The notes: generated by a model from the sequence alone, not told the origin. DNA of 64,000 nucleotides from Siphonodentalium dalli (GCA_032622095.1 CP136064.1:128265605-128329604), one strand, 5' to 3'; positions 28,601 through 43,600 are shown, counted from the first letter of the stretch. Program-made: numbers and translations.

Positions 28601-31600
28601 TCTGAATGACAGTCACCTAGGGAACATCCACACCAAATATGATCAAAATACAAAAATGTAATTTTTTGGTTTTTAGAGTTATGTCCCTGGCTCTGCCCCT
28701 AATGACCCAGTGATCCAATTTGAACAAATCTGATTCCCAGTCACCCAAGGTCCATCAGTACCAAATATAAGCTAAATCGGCCTAATATTTTTGTAGATGA
28801 AGTCATTGTAAGAATTACTATGAGTTATGGCCCTGGTTTCTCAACTAATTGACCGGGTGACCTCATTTGAACAAATCTGAACACCAGTCACCCAAGGACC
28901 CTCCATACCAAATATTAGCTAAATCGGCACAATGGTTATGGACAAGAAGTTGTTGTAAGAATTACTGTGGAGGAATAGAGTTATGACCCTGGTTTGGCAA
29001 CTATTTGACCCAGTGACCTCATTTGAACAAATCTGAATGAGAGTCACCTAGGGAACATCCACACCAAATATGAACCAATTTGGTATGATGGTTTCAGAGG
29101 AGAAGATGTTTTTAAAAAAGTTGACGGACGGACAGACGGACGGACAGACGGACGGACGGACGACGGACGAGGAGTGATGACTATAGCTCCACCGGAGACT
29201 TCGTCTCAGGTGAGCTAAAAACAAGAGGTGGCATCAGAGATGCTGTGTCTCGTTTTCGGTGGCTTACCGCTGGTGGCTACTGCCAATTGGTGTGCATCAG
29301 TATCGGTAGACTAATTAATAGGTAAAATAAAAAAATGACTAATTAAGGGCCATAACTCAATCAAATTTTATCGGGCCAGGCTGGTTTTCGAACTCGTCCG
29401 AAATATTCTTGGCAAGTATGTCTATTCCAAATTTTAAACAAATCGGAGGACGTTTGTTGAAGTTATCGCGCTAACGAGCTAAAAATTCACGAAAAATGAC
29501 TAATTAAGGGCCATAACTCTATCAAATTCTATTGGGCCAGGCTGGTTTTCGAACTCGTCCAGGATATTATTGGAAGACACTTATATACCAAATTTTAGTT
29601 GAATCGGATGACGTTTGTTGAAGTTATCGCGCTAACGAGCTCAAAATTCGTACAAAATGACTACTTAAGGACCATAACTCTATCAAATTTTATCGGACCG
29701 GGCCAGTTTTCTAACTCGTCCGAGGTATTCTTGGGAGACACCTATATATCAAAATTTCAATCAAATAGGATGATGTTTGTTAAATTATCGCGCTAACGAG
29801 CTGAAAAGTTTTGAAAAAATGACTAATTAAGGGCCATAACTCTATCAAATTTTATCGGACCAGGCCGGTTTTCGAACTCATCCGAGATATTCTTGGGAGA
29901 CACCTATATACCAAATTTCAATCAAATCGGATAACGTTTGTTGAAGTTGTCGCGCTAACGAGCCTAAAATCAGTGAAAAATGGCAAAGGGCCATAACTCT
30001 GTAATAAATGTGCGGACGAACCCGATTTTTTGTCTGCAGCTTACGTGCATGGATATGTACTCACATATACCAAATTTCAATCAAATCGGATAACGTTTGT
30101 TGAAGTTATCGCGCTAACGAGCTGAAAATTCGTGAAAAATAACTAATTAAGGGCCATAACTCTATCAAATTTTATCGGACCAGGCTGGTTTTCGAACTCA
30201 TCCGAGATATTCTTGGGAGACACCTATATAACAAATTTCAATCAAATCGGATAACGTTTGTTGAAGTTATCGCGCTAACGAGCTGAAAATTCGTGAAAAA
30301 TGACTAATTAAGGGCCATAACTCTATCAAATTTTATCGGACCAGGCCGGTTTTCGAATTCGTCCGAGATATTCTTGGGAGACACCTATATCCCAAATTTC
30401 AATCGAATCAGATAACGTTTGTTGAAGTTGTCGCGCTAACAAGCCTAAAATCAGTGAAAAATGGCAAAGGGCCATAACTCTGTAATAAATGTGCGGACAA
30501 ACCCGATTTTTTGTCTGCAGCTTACGTGCATGGATATGTACTCACATATACCAAATTTCAATCAAATCGGATAACGTTTGTTGAAGTTATCGCGCTAACG
30601 AGCTGAAAATTCGTGAAAAATGACTAATTAAGGGCCATAACTCTATCAAATTGTATCGGACCAGGCCGGTTTTCGAACTCGTCCGAGATATTCTTGGGAG
30701 ACACCTATATCCCAAATTTCAATCGAATCAGATAACGTTTGTTGAAGTTGTCGCGCTAACGAGCCTAAAATCAGTGAAAAATGGCAAAGGGCCATAACTC
30801 TGTAATAAATATGCGGACGAACCCGATTTTATCTCCAGCTTACGTGCATGGATATGTACTCACAACCCAATTTTTTTTAAAATCCGTCAATAAACAGTTG
30901 AGTTATAAGCAAAACACGTCGCCCGCCCGTCCGCCGCCCGCCCGCCCGCCCGTCCCTCATCAAACTATAAGTCGAGTTTTGAAAAAAAACTCGACTAAAA
31001 ATTAGTCTGTTCCATTCAATACAGTTTCCACAAAAAGTTACAATTTGTCAAGAGATATGGAAGGCCTGTTCAAAAATAGTGGTCACAGTGTGCAGTCAAA
31101 TATAGTTTCTTCTGATATACAAGAAAATGCAGTTAGTAGCACAAGACTTTTCAGGATCCTACCAATACTGACATCTGACAAGGGTTTTAGAACAGACTCA
31201 TCGACTGACATAAACAACTCAAAATCTCGCTCTGTGCCTGGCACATGTAGCTGATATATATGCGCAGCAATATTTCGTTTAAAGCCAATATATAGCACCA
31301 TGAACAGAGGAGCACCTGGAAATTTCTTTGAAACATCTGTATCTTCATGGAGATATGATAGCCAGGTGTCCTCGAGATCTTAGTCCAACCCACCCATCAG
31401 TTGTGAATTGAAAGCGGTAATTTAATGCGAAAAGAGACATTTATCGCAATGTTTACAATTTTTTTAAAGTATGCGAACTCAGTTGACCTCGCGAACTGTG
31501 TTCGGCATTTTCCGTTGAAAATATTCCGTAGATTTTGGACTAACAACGCAAATTACGATGAATTCTCCATTGTAATCGTAATTATGTGTGTCAATAAATA

Positions 31601-34600
31601 AAAAATAAATAGATTAATTAAACATTGGAGATATAAATGTAATACATTAAATAAATTACGGGAACTACAACCCTCCAAAAGTTTAAAACAGTGTAAACAC
31701 AACGAGCATTAGAATAAATAATATGCCTTATATGGTGCTACATTTCACCCACATTTGGTGGACTTCCGCGAAATTAAGATATATACTAAGCGAACAGGGC
31801 AATATACTGCTCTTGTTAAGCACACAAAAAATCATACAAAATTTGTATAAATTTTGAACCTTAAGTTTGAAAAGTCCCACTGAAACGGAAGAACTATATT
31901 TCGAAACTGTGTGATTCGGTTCTCCGATTATTTTATCAACACAAAAGTCAAAATGCACATCACACGCATGGCAAGTCAGACGTAAGAGTTCTAATTTGCT
32001 CCAATTTTGACAAGTTGCTTGCGAAAATTGTCAACAAAACTACCGTTCTGATCCTCCATTATGTCATTAAGTTTTTAGTGCGGGAATTGTTCTCAAAGCA
32101 CATACCAATATCTTAGCCGGTTTTAGTACGAGAAGACTTGGACTATATTTGAATATACAATTTATGAGAAAACGTATAACACTTTAAGCAAGAGCATTCT
32201 CTATTCCCAACAAATATCCACAGCATACATTAACCTGGGCAATGCCGGGTAACCCTGCTAGTTTAACATATTAACGAAGTGTGTGGGTCACTTTTCCCCG
32301 TGTGAGGATTAGAAGTGTTTACAGACGAAATGAAAATCATATTTAAACCGCCAGGTACAGAGAATAATTGCATTCAGTCATGTTTTCCCGAAACGAAAAC
32401 AATGTTCCAAGCGAAGAAATGCGCCATCCATCTAATGATGGAAAGAAAAAAAACATTGCAAAGCATTATCTAATGGCGCAAGCAAACACGGCCGACGATC
32501 TTATGAAAATGCTGGGAATCAGCGATAAACTAAATAAATATTCAACAACTACATGTAAATATATGCAGAAACCACAGTCCCTGATCACCAGCCACTGCCA
32601 ATCCTGAACCCCAATTTTTTGTAAATACTATTGTAACCACTTCCGGGTCAAATGTACTTTTGTTATTTCTACCGCGAATTTGTTGATGTTTTCTAATCAT
32701 ATTCTGTGTTTTTATTATATTATTCAATAAATAATCAGAACAAATATCATATCGTCTGTTGTATGTGATCAGCATAGTCACTGCCTATTGATTTAGTGTG
32801 GGTATATAGCGTGCACACGGTTGAAAACAATTATTTTCGGATCGAAATGAATTCGACTAGTTGGAATTTGTGGTCACCATATGGTCGAAATGGTTAAGTC
32901 GAACACACGGATAACTCAAAGTAATCCAACAGTCCCTTGCGATTCGACTTAACGAAGTTTAACTGTATCATATTTAGTTATCAACAGAACAAAGTAGAAA
33001 ATGATGCTAAATTAGATATTTGTGTTGTTGTTGTAACTGGAGGTCTAGAACCCTGAATACATCTTTAACACTCTGCTGATTAAAACAGCAAAATGACCAT
33101 AATATTTTACTCAATACCATACCCAGTCACAGCATGGCTCCTTCTCGGACTTGGCTGCTATTGACTGGAAGATGTTTTTGATATGATGCCTGGAATGTGA
33201 GTTTAAACATATAGTTGAGACATGTATGCATATCACACATTAGCTGTTCAAATTTATAGATTACTATATACATGTAGATTTGTCAAATGAACCCATTCCG
33301 AGTCCAATGAATGAGAAATTAACCACGATCAAATTATGAAAATATTGAAATTAGCAGAACAGGAAAAGGAAAGTCAATCTGTTTATTTGTCTACATGTAC
33401 CTTTAATATTTGAAAAGAGTGACAAAACTGATATCTGCTTATATTGTCTGGGCATTCTTAGAAATAAAGAATGGACATTCCAACATAATTGTATTAATTT
33501 ATACCATACATATGATACCATACATATGATACCATACATATTATACCATACATAATATACCATACATATTATACGTTACATATTTTATTGTTTTTGTTTT
33601 AATATTGTATTTATTCAGGTATCAATATATATCATAACATTTACATACAGAAATGTATAATTTCATATTGAAAAAAAATACATATTATATTATATTATAC
33701 CATACATATTAAAACCTATTCTATATTAAGTCTGGCTGGTCAGTTAGTTTATCTATACTCACCAGGCTTCTGGCGCTCCGCCGGGCATAAGAGATGGTCC
33801 ATATCTCGCACCATCCTCTCCACCGCTAACGCCACTGCCAACAAAGTAAAGTCCTTTTTCTGCTAAAAATTTGAATCGTCTCTGAAAAATGGAGAAATTT
33901 AAACTGATCAAGATGAAGAAGAAAAAAATGCCATCTAAGGAGACAATTAAACAAATCAGTGCATTCCACAGGGTCTCACATGCCCCATGAGAACTGGTTC
34001 GCATTCTGTTTTGGACACGGTGCGCATTCGTCAATGTCACGGTGTGCGATTGCAATTTCACAACAAATGGACAAGACATTGCAGAAAATGGTAAGCATTT
34101 CTACTGTTATCAAGGATATAATATATGTGTGAATGTTCATCGATAGTTGTTGCTATATATAACAATACTAACCATTCATTGGATCAATGTTCACAGGCCA
34201 AACTTCGAAATATCGAACCGATATAAATGCTATTTTCGCTACAAAAGCACACTTTACCAGCTGATTTTTGCTAATATTTCATTGAGACGATTTCTGCTTG
34301 TCTTAACACAATATGAAATGTCAAATATATCAAAGGTATTCCCACCATATGCGTCTTTTAGTTGCAAGTTAAGCATGCCCCAGTGCACATTTGGATGCTA
34401 AGGTTCGCATTCTGCAAACTTTGATAGGCCCCAGTGCGCATTTTGAATAGCTATAGCAGCCGAAAGGGGGTAACACACCTTGGAATCATGCGGAATGTTT
34501 CAAAATGAGCCATATACCTGAGTAATATATATATATATTACGATCAATTGTGGACACATTTGTTCCTGCGGGGATACTTTATGACACTTTATGCCTTTAT

Positions 34601-37600
34601 TATTTGTATATATACTATAGCTATTGTATGCCGAGTTTATGTATATTTTGGCACATGTATATATTGTTAGTGTGATCTCAAGCCACTTGTGTCCAGAATA
34701 TAACCATAATTATGGCGCGTGTGATTAGAACATTGGCCCAAAGATTCCCTGATCAGAGTTATATAGACAGGAATGTGGTCACAGTGAAACCCGTGTGTAT
34801 GTTAAAGACATTTCACCCGAATACTTGTAGAAGTTTTCATGCATGGACCAACATGAATGCGAAGACCAGTAAGGGGTAACAACTTGGGTTTTCTTGAGTT
34901 GTGTATTAAGTATATTTTGAGGTATGTAGTTTTACATTTTAGCTATATGCACATTCATGTGGGTAATGTTAAAATATTTTTAACTTGTTAAAATGACACA
35001 TACCTCTCATATACCAATTCCCTGTAATGTTTTATTTTTCAGAGCAATTTCAGGAGCTCCTATAGCCAACACAAGAGCGAATATTCAGATGGGGCTTTGA
35101 ATCACGCATTTTCTGCTCACCAAACCTGAGGAAATTGTTTTATTAATAAAGTATAGCCCTGCCAAACATGGAAGGGTCAAATATAGAATGATTCGATTTG
35201 GCACCACACCAAGTGACATGACTCCAGCATTTGGGTGGCGCTTGAATAAGCACTCCATATGGCGCTAGAACAAAACAAAAATGTGGAACCAAGTCCCGAA
35301 GTTCATCATAAACTTATAAATTGAAATGAAATTTATCATGAGTAATCAGTGATATGTGGTGTTACTTGTACTGTACCGCAACTAGCAATTGGGAATATGC
35401 CGAAATGCCTGCGAAGAATGAGTTTACTGCTGCAAAATCTGAAGTTAAATGGCAAGGCATCAGATCGGAACTGGGGCATTTGATCGAATGCGAACAAAAA
35501 TGATAACTTAAGATCAGAGGGGCACCATAGCATTTTTCGACTCATTTCAAAAGTCGTCTCTTGTGACTTAGTCGTGAAATATGACCATGATGGGTGGTCT
35601 GAGAGTGAGGAGTTATAGGAAACTGGCCGTACAATTAAAAACAGACGCGGTTGGTGTGTATTAAATGTAATTAGTCAGACAAATTTCCATTGAAAATGCA
35701 TTGAGTGATCGCTTCTTGAACATATGACAACAAGTACACAGTTTTCAGCTAAAACATCAAATAAACTATTGGATTGATAGCATTGAGTCATTTGAAAAAT
35801 AACTGTAGCATCAAGTGTAGATTAATCTCACCTTCGTCTGTGCAAAATGCCACTTATCTCAGATGACCTATTTTCGCGATCTGAAACGAACCGTGATGTT
35901 GGCGAATGCGCACTGTGTCCAAAACTGAATGCGAACCAGTTCTCAAGGGGCAGGTGAGACCCCGTACATTCAGAGGCGCCAAGTTGTGTGCCTTGAGCAC
36001 CACCCATTATTGTGATTCATGTGTCATGCCTAGACATGAAATAGACAGCCGAATAATGTGTAACAATTAATTCAAGTGATGGTGTGAATATGCAAGTGTC
36101 GCCACTGCAGTAAAGTGTGTGTAAATGACAGCATGAGTTGGATTCAGCATTAATTAAAACTGGCGAAATAATGCGAGTGTCAAAATGCTTAGAGCTTCTG
36201 GGCAAGATATAAATATATCCCGTATATTATTATTTTCACAGGATGTTTCAAAATTTAGATATAGAAACCTCAGATATAGAGATAGAAGGCAATCAGGACC
36301 TATGTTTTTATTATCTTAAAAGAATTATTTTGTGATAAAAATTAAATAGAGGATCTACAACGAGTCCCCAGTTTATAGCAGAATTTACAAAATGAGTCAA
36401 GCAAATTATGTCTGGACCGTTTTGAATAGAGTTGTAGATTCTAATTATTATATGATCCAAAACCTAGAATAACATATATAAATCTAAAAATGGGGTGTGA
36501 AACGAAAGAGTCCCAGATAAATAAAGATTCTTTGACATATTTAATGGCGTAAATTTAATGATATACTTTTCAAACTCTTCATTCATTAGAGCATGTTGGA
36601 AACATATTAGAAGCCATAGTATTTTGAGACGTAGCATACAGAATGTAAACAGACGACAAACCGGAAGTCGAAGGTCAACTGGCACTTTTTCCTGTCATGC
36701 AATGAACTATACTTGGCCTGTATTTTCATATGAGTAATCCACATACCAAATTTGACAACAATCTGATAACTAAAACTAAAGTTATCATACGGAAAACAAA
36801 ATAATCAGAAATTCTAAGATGACAAGGACCACAACTCTGACAAAAATGGGCAGACCGAATCCAAATTTTAACTTGACCTGTATTTACATGCGGCCAATAT
36901 ACATACAAAATTTAAAAACAATCAGACAACTAAAACTAAAGTTATCATCCCAAAACTAAAATATTGGCAAATTCTAAGTCGACAAGGACCATAACTCTGG
37001 ATAAAATTGGCAGGCGGAACCCACCCAAATTAGAACTTCACCGGTATTTTGGGCTAGTAAACTCACATACCAAATTTCATACCATTCAGTTCAGATTTAC
37101 TAAAATTATCATCCGGAAACGAAAATTGAGTACAAATTCCAACAAAAAGGCCTATAACTCTGGTGAAAAATGACCATAACTCTGGAAAAAATTGGCGGGC
37201 AGTACCCACACAAATTTGAACTTGACATGTATTTTGTTCTAGTAAACCCACATACCAAATTTCATTCTATTTAATTCAGACTTACTTAAGTTATCATCCG
37301 GAAACGAAAAAAAGTGAAAGGACAGATGGACGAACCAATAACATAATACAGGCATATAAAAATTGATGATCGAAACCCGTAGTATGTGGGTATCCTTTCC
37401 CCCGACCTGTGCTATCACCAAGCCCTAGGACAACAAAATCCAATAATTAACACCCAAGTTACATAGAGAATATCCGCATAGTGTAGCTGAATAAAGAATT
37501 TATTTTTGCGAGTATGTGCATGGACATCTATTTGGCGAGCCAAATATATGCCCACATACAAGCAAAAATAAATTCTCTATTCAGCTACTCTATATGGATG

Positions 37601-40600
37601 TTCTGTTTATCCATGCATTTTATCGCAATTTTTGTCAAAAAACATCGCAAAATTCACAGGCTCCTTTATATAGAGAAGCGATGACCTACTTAGCAACTTT
37701 ATCTGTATAGTAGAGGCTAATTAATTATGAAACAGTTTTGTATTCATGCGACTGCACCGCGAAATAGTCCGCTTTATAATTTCTAAATTATGCTGGAAAA
37801 ATATCATAGCATGGTGTAATTTCTAATAAAATCTAAATGATTCGCGTAACGTTCAAATCTAAAACTGAAGTGTACGAGTATAGCAGTCATGTGAATTTGG
37901 ATGTTTGTGCTTGAAACTTATTAATAATGAATTGAAACTCTGAACTTTAGCAGTAGCACTAGCACCAAGATCGGCAGTGTAAATGCACCAGCTCACGGAA
38001 GAATATCATATACTTTATAGTAACAAACTGCAAATTGATTAATCAAGTTATAGACTTCACCAGCTGAACATTGAAAAATTATATTTAAGTGCGTTTTGGG
38101 GCGCATCGTTTGATCTTTTAGAAAGGTGTCGCCACTGATTGCATGAAAATACATCGTGGATGTTGACATTTCTAAGGATGCTGCCGCTAACAACGGAAAC
38201 CAGCATGGTCCATTCTAATGATGCTCCATAACGCTGTTACGATCCAGTGACGTCATTCCCGAACTGCTGATGGTTAACTGGCCCAAGTTCTTGTATTAAA
38301 CATTTCTTCCTCGCATATTATTAAGTTTATCTGTCTAGTAGAGGATGCTTTATCTACTAGTAGACGGATAGAGGCATGGTTTATCTGATGGGCTTTATAT
38401 GTATAGTAGAGAGGGGTAGGAGGTGGTTAAATATAGAATATCCATATAGTTTGACGAGATATAAGGTTTATTTTTGTGAGTATGATTCAGCAAATGGGGG
38501 CCGAGCTTTAGCGAGGTTCCCCATTTGCTGAATCATACGAACGAAATAAACCTAGTATCTCGTCAAACTTTATGGGTATTGTTTTTATCCATCGCCAAAG
38601 TTTAAAAGTAGTTAGCGTCTATTAAATTTGTTTAAATGCGGTAAGAAATTAATGGGAAATTCTTTAGGAAACAATTAAAATCGATTGCAAGTTTTTCGGT
38701 TGAAGTTCTGAGCATGTGACTTTATTATGATAGCTGTAGCCGTCTGCTTTATTTTAGCACGTGCTAAAATAAAGCTATTTTAGCATGTGCTACAATAAAG
38801 CCATGGTTTATTTTGCAGCCTTTATCTATATAGTATACGACAAAGGTGATGGATAAAAGGTGAATATGTTTTGATGGACACAAAATTAACTAATTTCCAT
38901 GTCAAACAACATCCGTAACTCTGTTAAAAATTAATGGACAAAATCCATTGTATGTGGGTATACTTTCCCCCAGACTGTGCTATCACCACGCCAAAGGAAA
39001 ATGAAATGCAATAATTAAAACCCGAGTTATAAGGCGATATGTTCGGACAGACACAAAATTCACAAACTTCCAAGTCAAACAAGGGTCATAACTCTGGAAG
39101 CAATTAATGGATGAAACCCGTAGTATGTGGTTATTCTTTCCCCCAATGGATAAAAGGTGATATGTTTTGAAGGACACAAAATCAACTAATTTCCATGTCA
39201 AACAACATCCGTAACTCTGGTAAAAATTAATGGACAAAATCCATTGTATGTGGGTATACTTTCCCCCAGACTGTGCTATCACCAAGCCAAATGACAACGA
39301 AATCCGATAACCGATAACCCGAGTTACAAGGTGATATGTTCGGACGGACACAAAATTATCAAAATTCCAAGTCAAACAATGTCCTTAACACTGGTAAAAA
39401 TTAATGTACATCCTCTTGAAGGCAGTTAATCTTCGCAATTTATAAATAGTCAACCTTAACTCAAAGATTGTTTACAGTGCCCGCACGCGGTGAAATGAGC
39501 AATTCACCTGAGGAGCTTGAATAGAGTGAAATCAGACCAGGTTACCCAATACAACATTAGTGTATATGGAATGCAAACCAAGTCTAATTCCAAATGATGC
39601 TATCACTATGCAGTTGGGCTTTTCCTTGCTAACCGTATCTACCATTATGTTAAGGACTATAGATAGGCCTACTCAAATTATAGAGCAGGAAGTAGTAGCA
39701 TGTCTAGTCCAAGTCTTCTCGTACTAAAACCAGCTAAGATATTGGTATGGCGAGATGCTGGATTTTAGTCCGAGTTCGTCTCGTACGGTCTCTTATGACA
39801 CGATTTACGCCCAAGGTTTGTGGCGGGAATTTGTTGTGTATTTTACTCGATTTACCTGGCAAATCAATACGTGATGCTATATACATCGGAAATAGTGACA
39901 TCTTATGGTCATAATGGTGTATAATAATCTAACTTTAATGTTAAATTACACATAGAATATTCCGGTTGATTGCCACAAACATCGCTTTTTTTTCTGTTTG
40001 TTTACGTTTTAACTGAAAGCCGAAGTGGTCCGAATAACTTCGGCATATTCCGGAGTTTGTTCTGGGTATACTAGTTTCCGTTTCTATATATAGCGCGGGG
40101 TTTTCCGAACAAAATGGCGAAAACCGATCGCCCCAAAGTCCAGTTTCCTATGTGCTTTGAGAACAATTCCCGCACTAAAAACTTAATGACATAATGGAGG
40201 ATCAGAACGGTAGTTTTGTTGACAATTTTCGCAAGCAACTCGTCAAAATTGGAGCAAATTAGAACTCTTGTGTCTGACTTGCCATGCGTGTGATTTTCGT
40301 CCATGTGCGTTTTGACTTTTTGATAAAATAATCGGAGAACCGAATCACACCGTTTCGAAATATATTTCTTCGGTTTTAGTGGGACTTTTAAGGTTCAAAA
40401 TTTATACAAATTTTGTTTGATTTTTTGTGTGCTTAACAAGAGCAGTATATTGCTCTGTTTGCTTAGTATATATCTTAATTTCGCGGAAGTCCACCAAATG
40501 TGGGTGAAATGTAGCACCATATTTATTCTAATGCTCGTTGTGTTTACACTGTTTTAAACTTTGAGAGGGTTGTAATTCCCGTAATTTATTTAATGTATTA

Positions 40601-43600
40601 CATTTATATCTTCAATGTTTACTTAATCTATTTATTTTTTATTTATTGACACACATAATTACGATTACAATGGAGAATTCATCGTAATTTGCGTGGTTAG
40701 TCGAAAATCTACGGAATATTTTCAATGGAAAATGCCGAACACAGTTCGCGAGGTCAACTGAGTTCGCATACTTTAAAAAATATGTCAACACTACGGTAAA
40801 TGTCTCTTTTCACATTAAATTACCGCTTTCAATTCACAACCGATGTGGGTTTCAGATCAAATATCATGTCTTCTCCGGAAAAAATCCGTTTATTGTCGCA
40901 ATTGAGATATTTTATTCATATAATTGTGGTTTTATTTGAGCGGGTCACTAACGCTTAAGTCGTGTCATAAGAGACCAAACTCAGACTAAAATCCAGCACC
41001 TCGACATACCAATATCTTAGCTGGTTTTAGTACGAGAAGACTTGGACTATAGCATGTCTTGAAAACTAGAAACGCACGATCATTTACTGCAAAAGTCCCA
41101 TTTAAAAGAAATGAACAGTAAAATTTGTCATTTTACCATACTTATTTCATAATAATTGAATACTTACTGGTAGTATTGACACAAAATTCCTTGTAAAAAA
41201 AAAAGAAAGATTTTGTTGATATAAAATATTTTCACCTGAGAACATGTTTACCTCAGAGATATGACACCTGAGAACATGTTTACCTCAGAGATATGAAACT
41301 TGAAATTGGAGACTGCTAATTTGGGCATAAAGTTTTTTTCCGAAAAATTGTCTAATTTGATATTAATTAGCCACAAGGCACATAATAGTGATGGTTATTC
41401 AAATTTTTCTTTGCATTGATGATTATCCAGTATTTCCCAAAAATTGAGTATATATAATCCTTAAGACCATGCATTATGAGGTCTTAACAAACAGGTTCTT
41501 GTCCCATTCTGATACACATATCTGTAGAACAGACCAGTAGTTGATGGTCCGACCTGGATCACTAAATGAATGTACATACATTGCTGTCTGTATATTCTGA
41601 GTTGCCTCCATCAATAATGATATCTCCTTTCTCCATATGTTTTACCTGGAAAATATTAGAAATAATGAACCTCGCTTGATGTCCACCAGTCTTACTGGTA
41701 TGCATATGTGAACAATATGAGTCAAATTTCAGTTTTGTTGAATTAAACCTTGAATTCGGACAACAGTAACATAATCTATTTATGACAACACTTTTAATTG
41801 ACATATTGTAGCACTGAATGTTTCTCATGTTTTAGGGAATAATAATCCTAATATGGCTTCAATATTTGTGTTGTTTTTATTAATTGCCAAAATTTCCTGG
41901 TATTTCAAAATGGATTTTCTCAAAATCTGTCAGGAATTTTTTTTGTGAAATTAGTTACAAACCATTGAATATTATAACCTCATTTACTTCACATTAATGG
42001 CTTGAAAACTATTTAAAATTTCCAAGAACTTCTGTAAAATAGATTTTTTTGAAAAGTGCAGTTCATATATCCATGATGATTCATATCGGAAGATCACGAG
42101 AGGAGACTTAAGTATTCTTGATTCATGAAATTTAATGAATTTAATTTAATGTATTCATTTATAAATATTCCATAAATAATGTTCTATATTTGAGAAATGT
42201 CATGTCATGCCTGTTGATCAATGAAATGAAAGTGTCAACGACACTGTAGCTCAACTTGGAACGGGAATAATTTCATGTGTTACAGTCAATGGAGGGATTA
42301 GGAAAGTGGAAAGTTGAAAGACCTAGTTATACAAAGAGTAAATCCAAGATGGCCACTGGCAGCCATGTTTTTTGCCGAATGACCCCAAAAAGACTCGTTC
42401 CCATTTACATGTCATTGTTAACATCCATCACAAATTTCATGATGATCCGACAAAAGATACGACCTGTAGCTTGTGTCCAAGGATTCAGTCATGTAAAGAA
42501 TAAAATCCAAGATGGCTGCTGGTGGCCATGTTTTTTGGCCGAATGACCCCAAAATGACTCGTTCCCATCTACATGTCATTGTTAACATCCATGACAAATT
42601 TCATGAAGATCCGACCAAAGCTACGACCTGTAGCCCGTGCCAAAGGATTTAGTCATGCAAAGAGTAAAATCCAAGATGGCTGATGGCGGCCATGTTTTTT
42701 GGCCAAACGACCCCAAAATGACTCGTTCCCATCTACATGTCAATATTAACATCCATGACAAATTTCATGATGATCAGACGAACAGTATGACCTGTATCCC
42801 ATGCTAATGGATTGTGGATTGAATCTTGAAATCCAAGATGGCCGCTGGCGGCCATGTTTTTTTGCCGAATGACCCCAAAATGACTCGTTCCCATCTACAT
42901 GTCAATGTCAACAGCCATGACAAATCTCATAATGATACGCCCAAAGGTACGACCTGTAGCCCGTGCTCACTGCTTGATTGGACCATACTGCATATCAACG
43001 TTTGTTTTCATTGGTTTGTGACTGCTTTATTCTTCATTACAATATATGGGGGTATGATACAATTACGGTAAAAATATAACTCAACATTATGATACAAAAG
43101 AAGCCTCCCCTTCTAGAGCAAGACAATAAGCTTTTTGGTGATTGGATTCTACATACAATGATGATTCTGATATGTGAAATTCAACATTTTTCGCCAGATA
43201 AATCCAGAGAAATTATCTGTTGAAAATCTCTTGCTGTTTTTGGCTGGATTTATGCAAAACGTGTGTCTTCCCCTTTAATAAAATATCATTAAAACATTTT
43301 ACAGTGGATTATAAATATTTCAATAAGACTGGATCTCTGGATTTCAATAAGACTGGATCTCAGTGTAATGAACTTGGTTCCTGCAGGATGAACTTCAAAA
43401 CAATGTATTTATAATGCAACTTACAATTTGTTCTATAAATGCATCGACCGGGGCTCCAGCTTTGACTAGCAACATGACTCGACGAGGTTTCTTCAATTTG
43501 GCTATCATGTCTGGTACACTTGTAGCACCAATAATGTTTGTTCCTTTGGCTTCATTGTTCAGGAAGTCATGCACTTTTTGTACAGTTCTGTTGTAAGCCA

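Larger units (their letters stand above)
26390..29217 (+). mobile_element. Tandem-core element with GACG tract and GTGAGCTAA end
   Basis: Core units of ~170 bp ('gagttatggccctggtttc', 'gtgacctcatttgaacaaat', 'ccaaatatgaacc') occupy 26390-26960 and 28380-29110, followed by a (GACG)n tract (29122-29172) and the end 'ctcaggtgagctaaaa'. The middle (27.0-28.3 kb) holds other insertions. The same core is at 58235-58592. Confidence 0.75.
24011..32261 (+). mobile_element. Putative non-autonomous Helitron containing nested elements
   Basis: Starts A|TCTATATATCTATATTTGCG and 'tgtctgtctg'; ends with hairpin 'acctgggcaatgccgggt', then CCTGCTAG|T at 32261. TC start, terminal hairpin, CTAG end and A/T insertion with no duplication are the Helitron hallmarks. 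No RepHel gene is visible. Much of the length is later insertions (26.3-31 kb and 31381-32145). The pairing of these two ends is an inference. Confidence 0.6.
23687..32965. mobile_element. Pogo/Tigger-like element split by other insertions
   Basis: Left end CAGTCAAAATTCGTTAAGTC after TA (23685-86); right end GACTTAACGAAGTTTAACTG before TA (32966-67). The inverted ends match over ~25 bp with few differences, and 'ttaagtcgaa' recurs inside both ends. Own sequence is about 23687-24010 plus 32262-32965; the rest is a later insertion. A 75-codon frame near 32380-32607 is unassigned. CAGT ends and TA duplication indicate Tc1/mariner-pogo. Confidence 0.75.

Noticed and set aside
32368-32607. Possible transposase tail in the pogo-like element
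   Set aside because: About 75 codons directly after a stop, with no DDE motif or DNA-binding domain that I can identify.
40071-40304. 77-codon minus frame inside the Mutator-like element
   Set aside because: No transposase motif; low complexity of evidence for a captured gene fragment.
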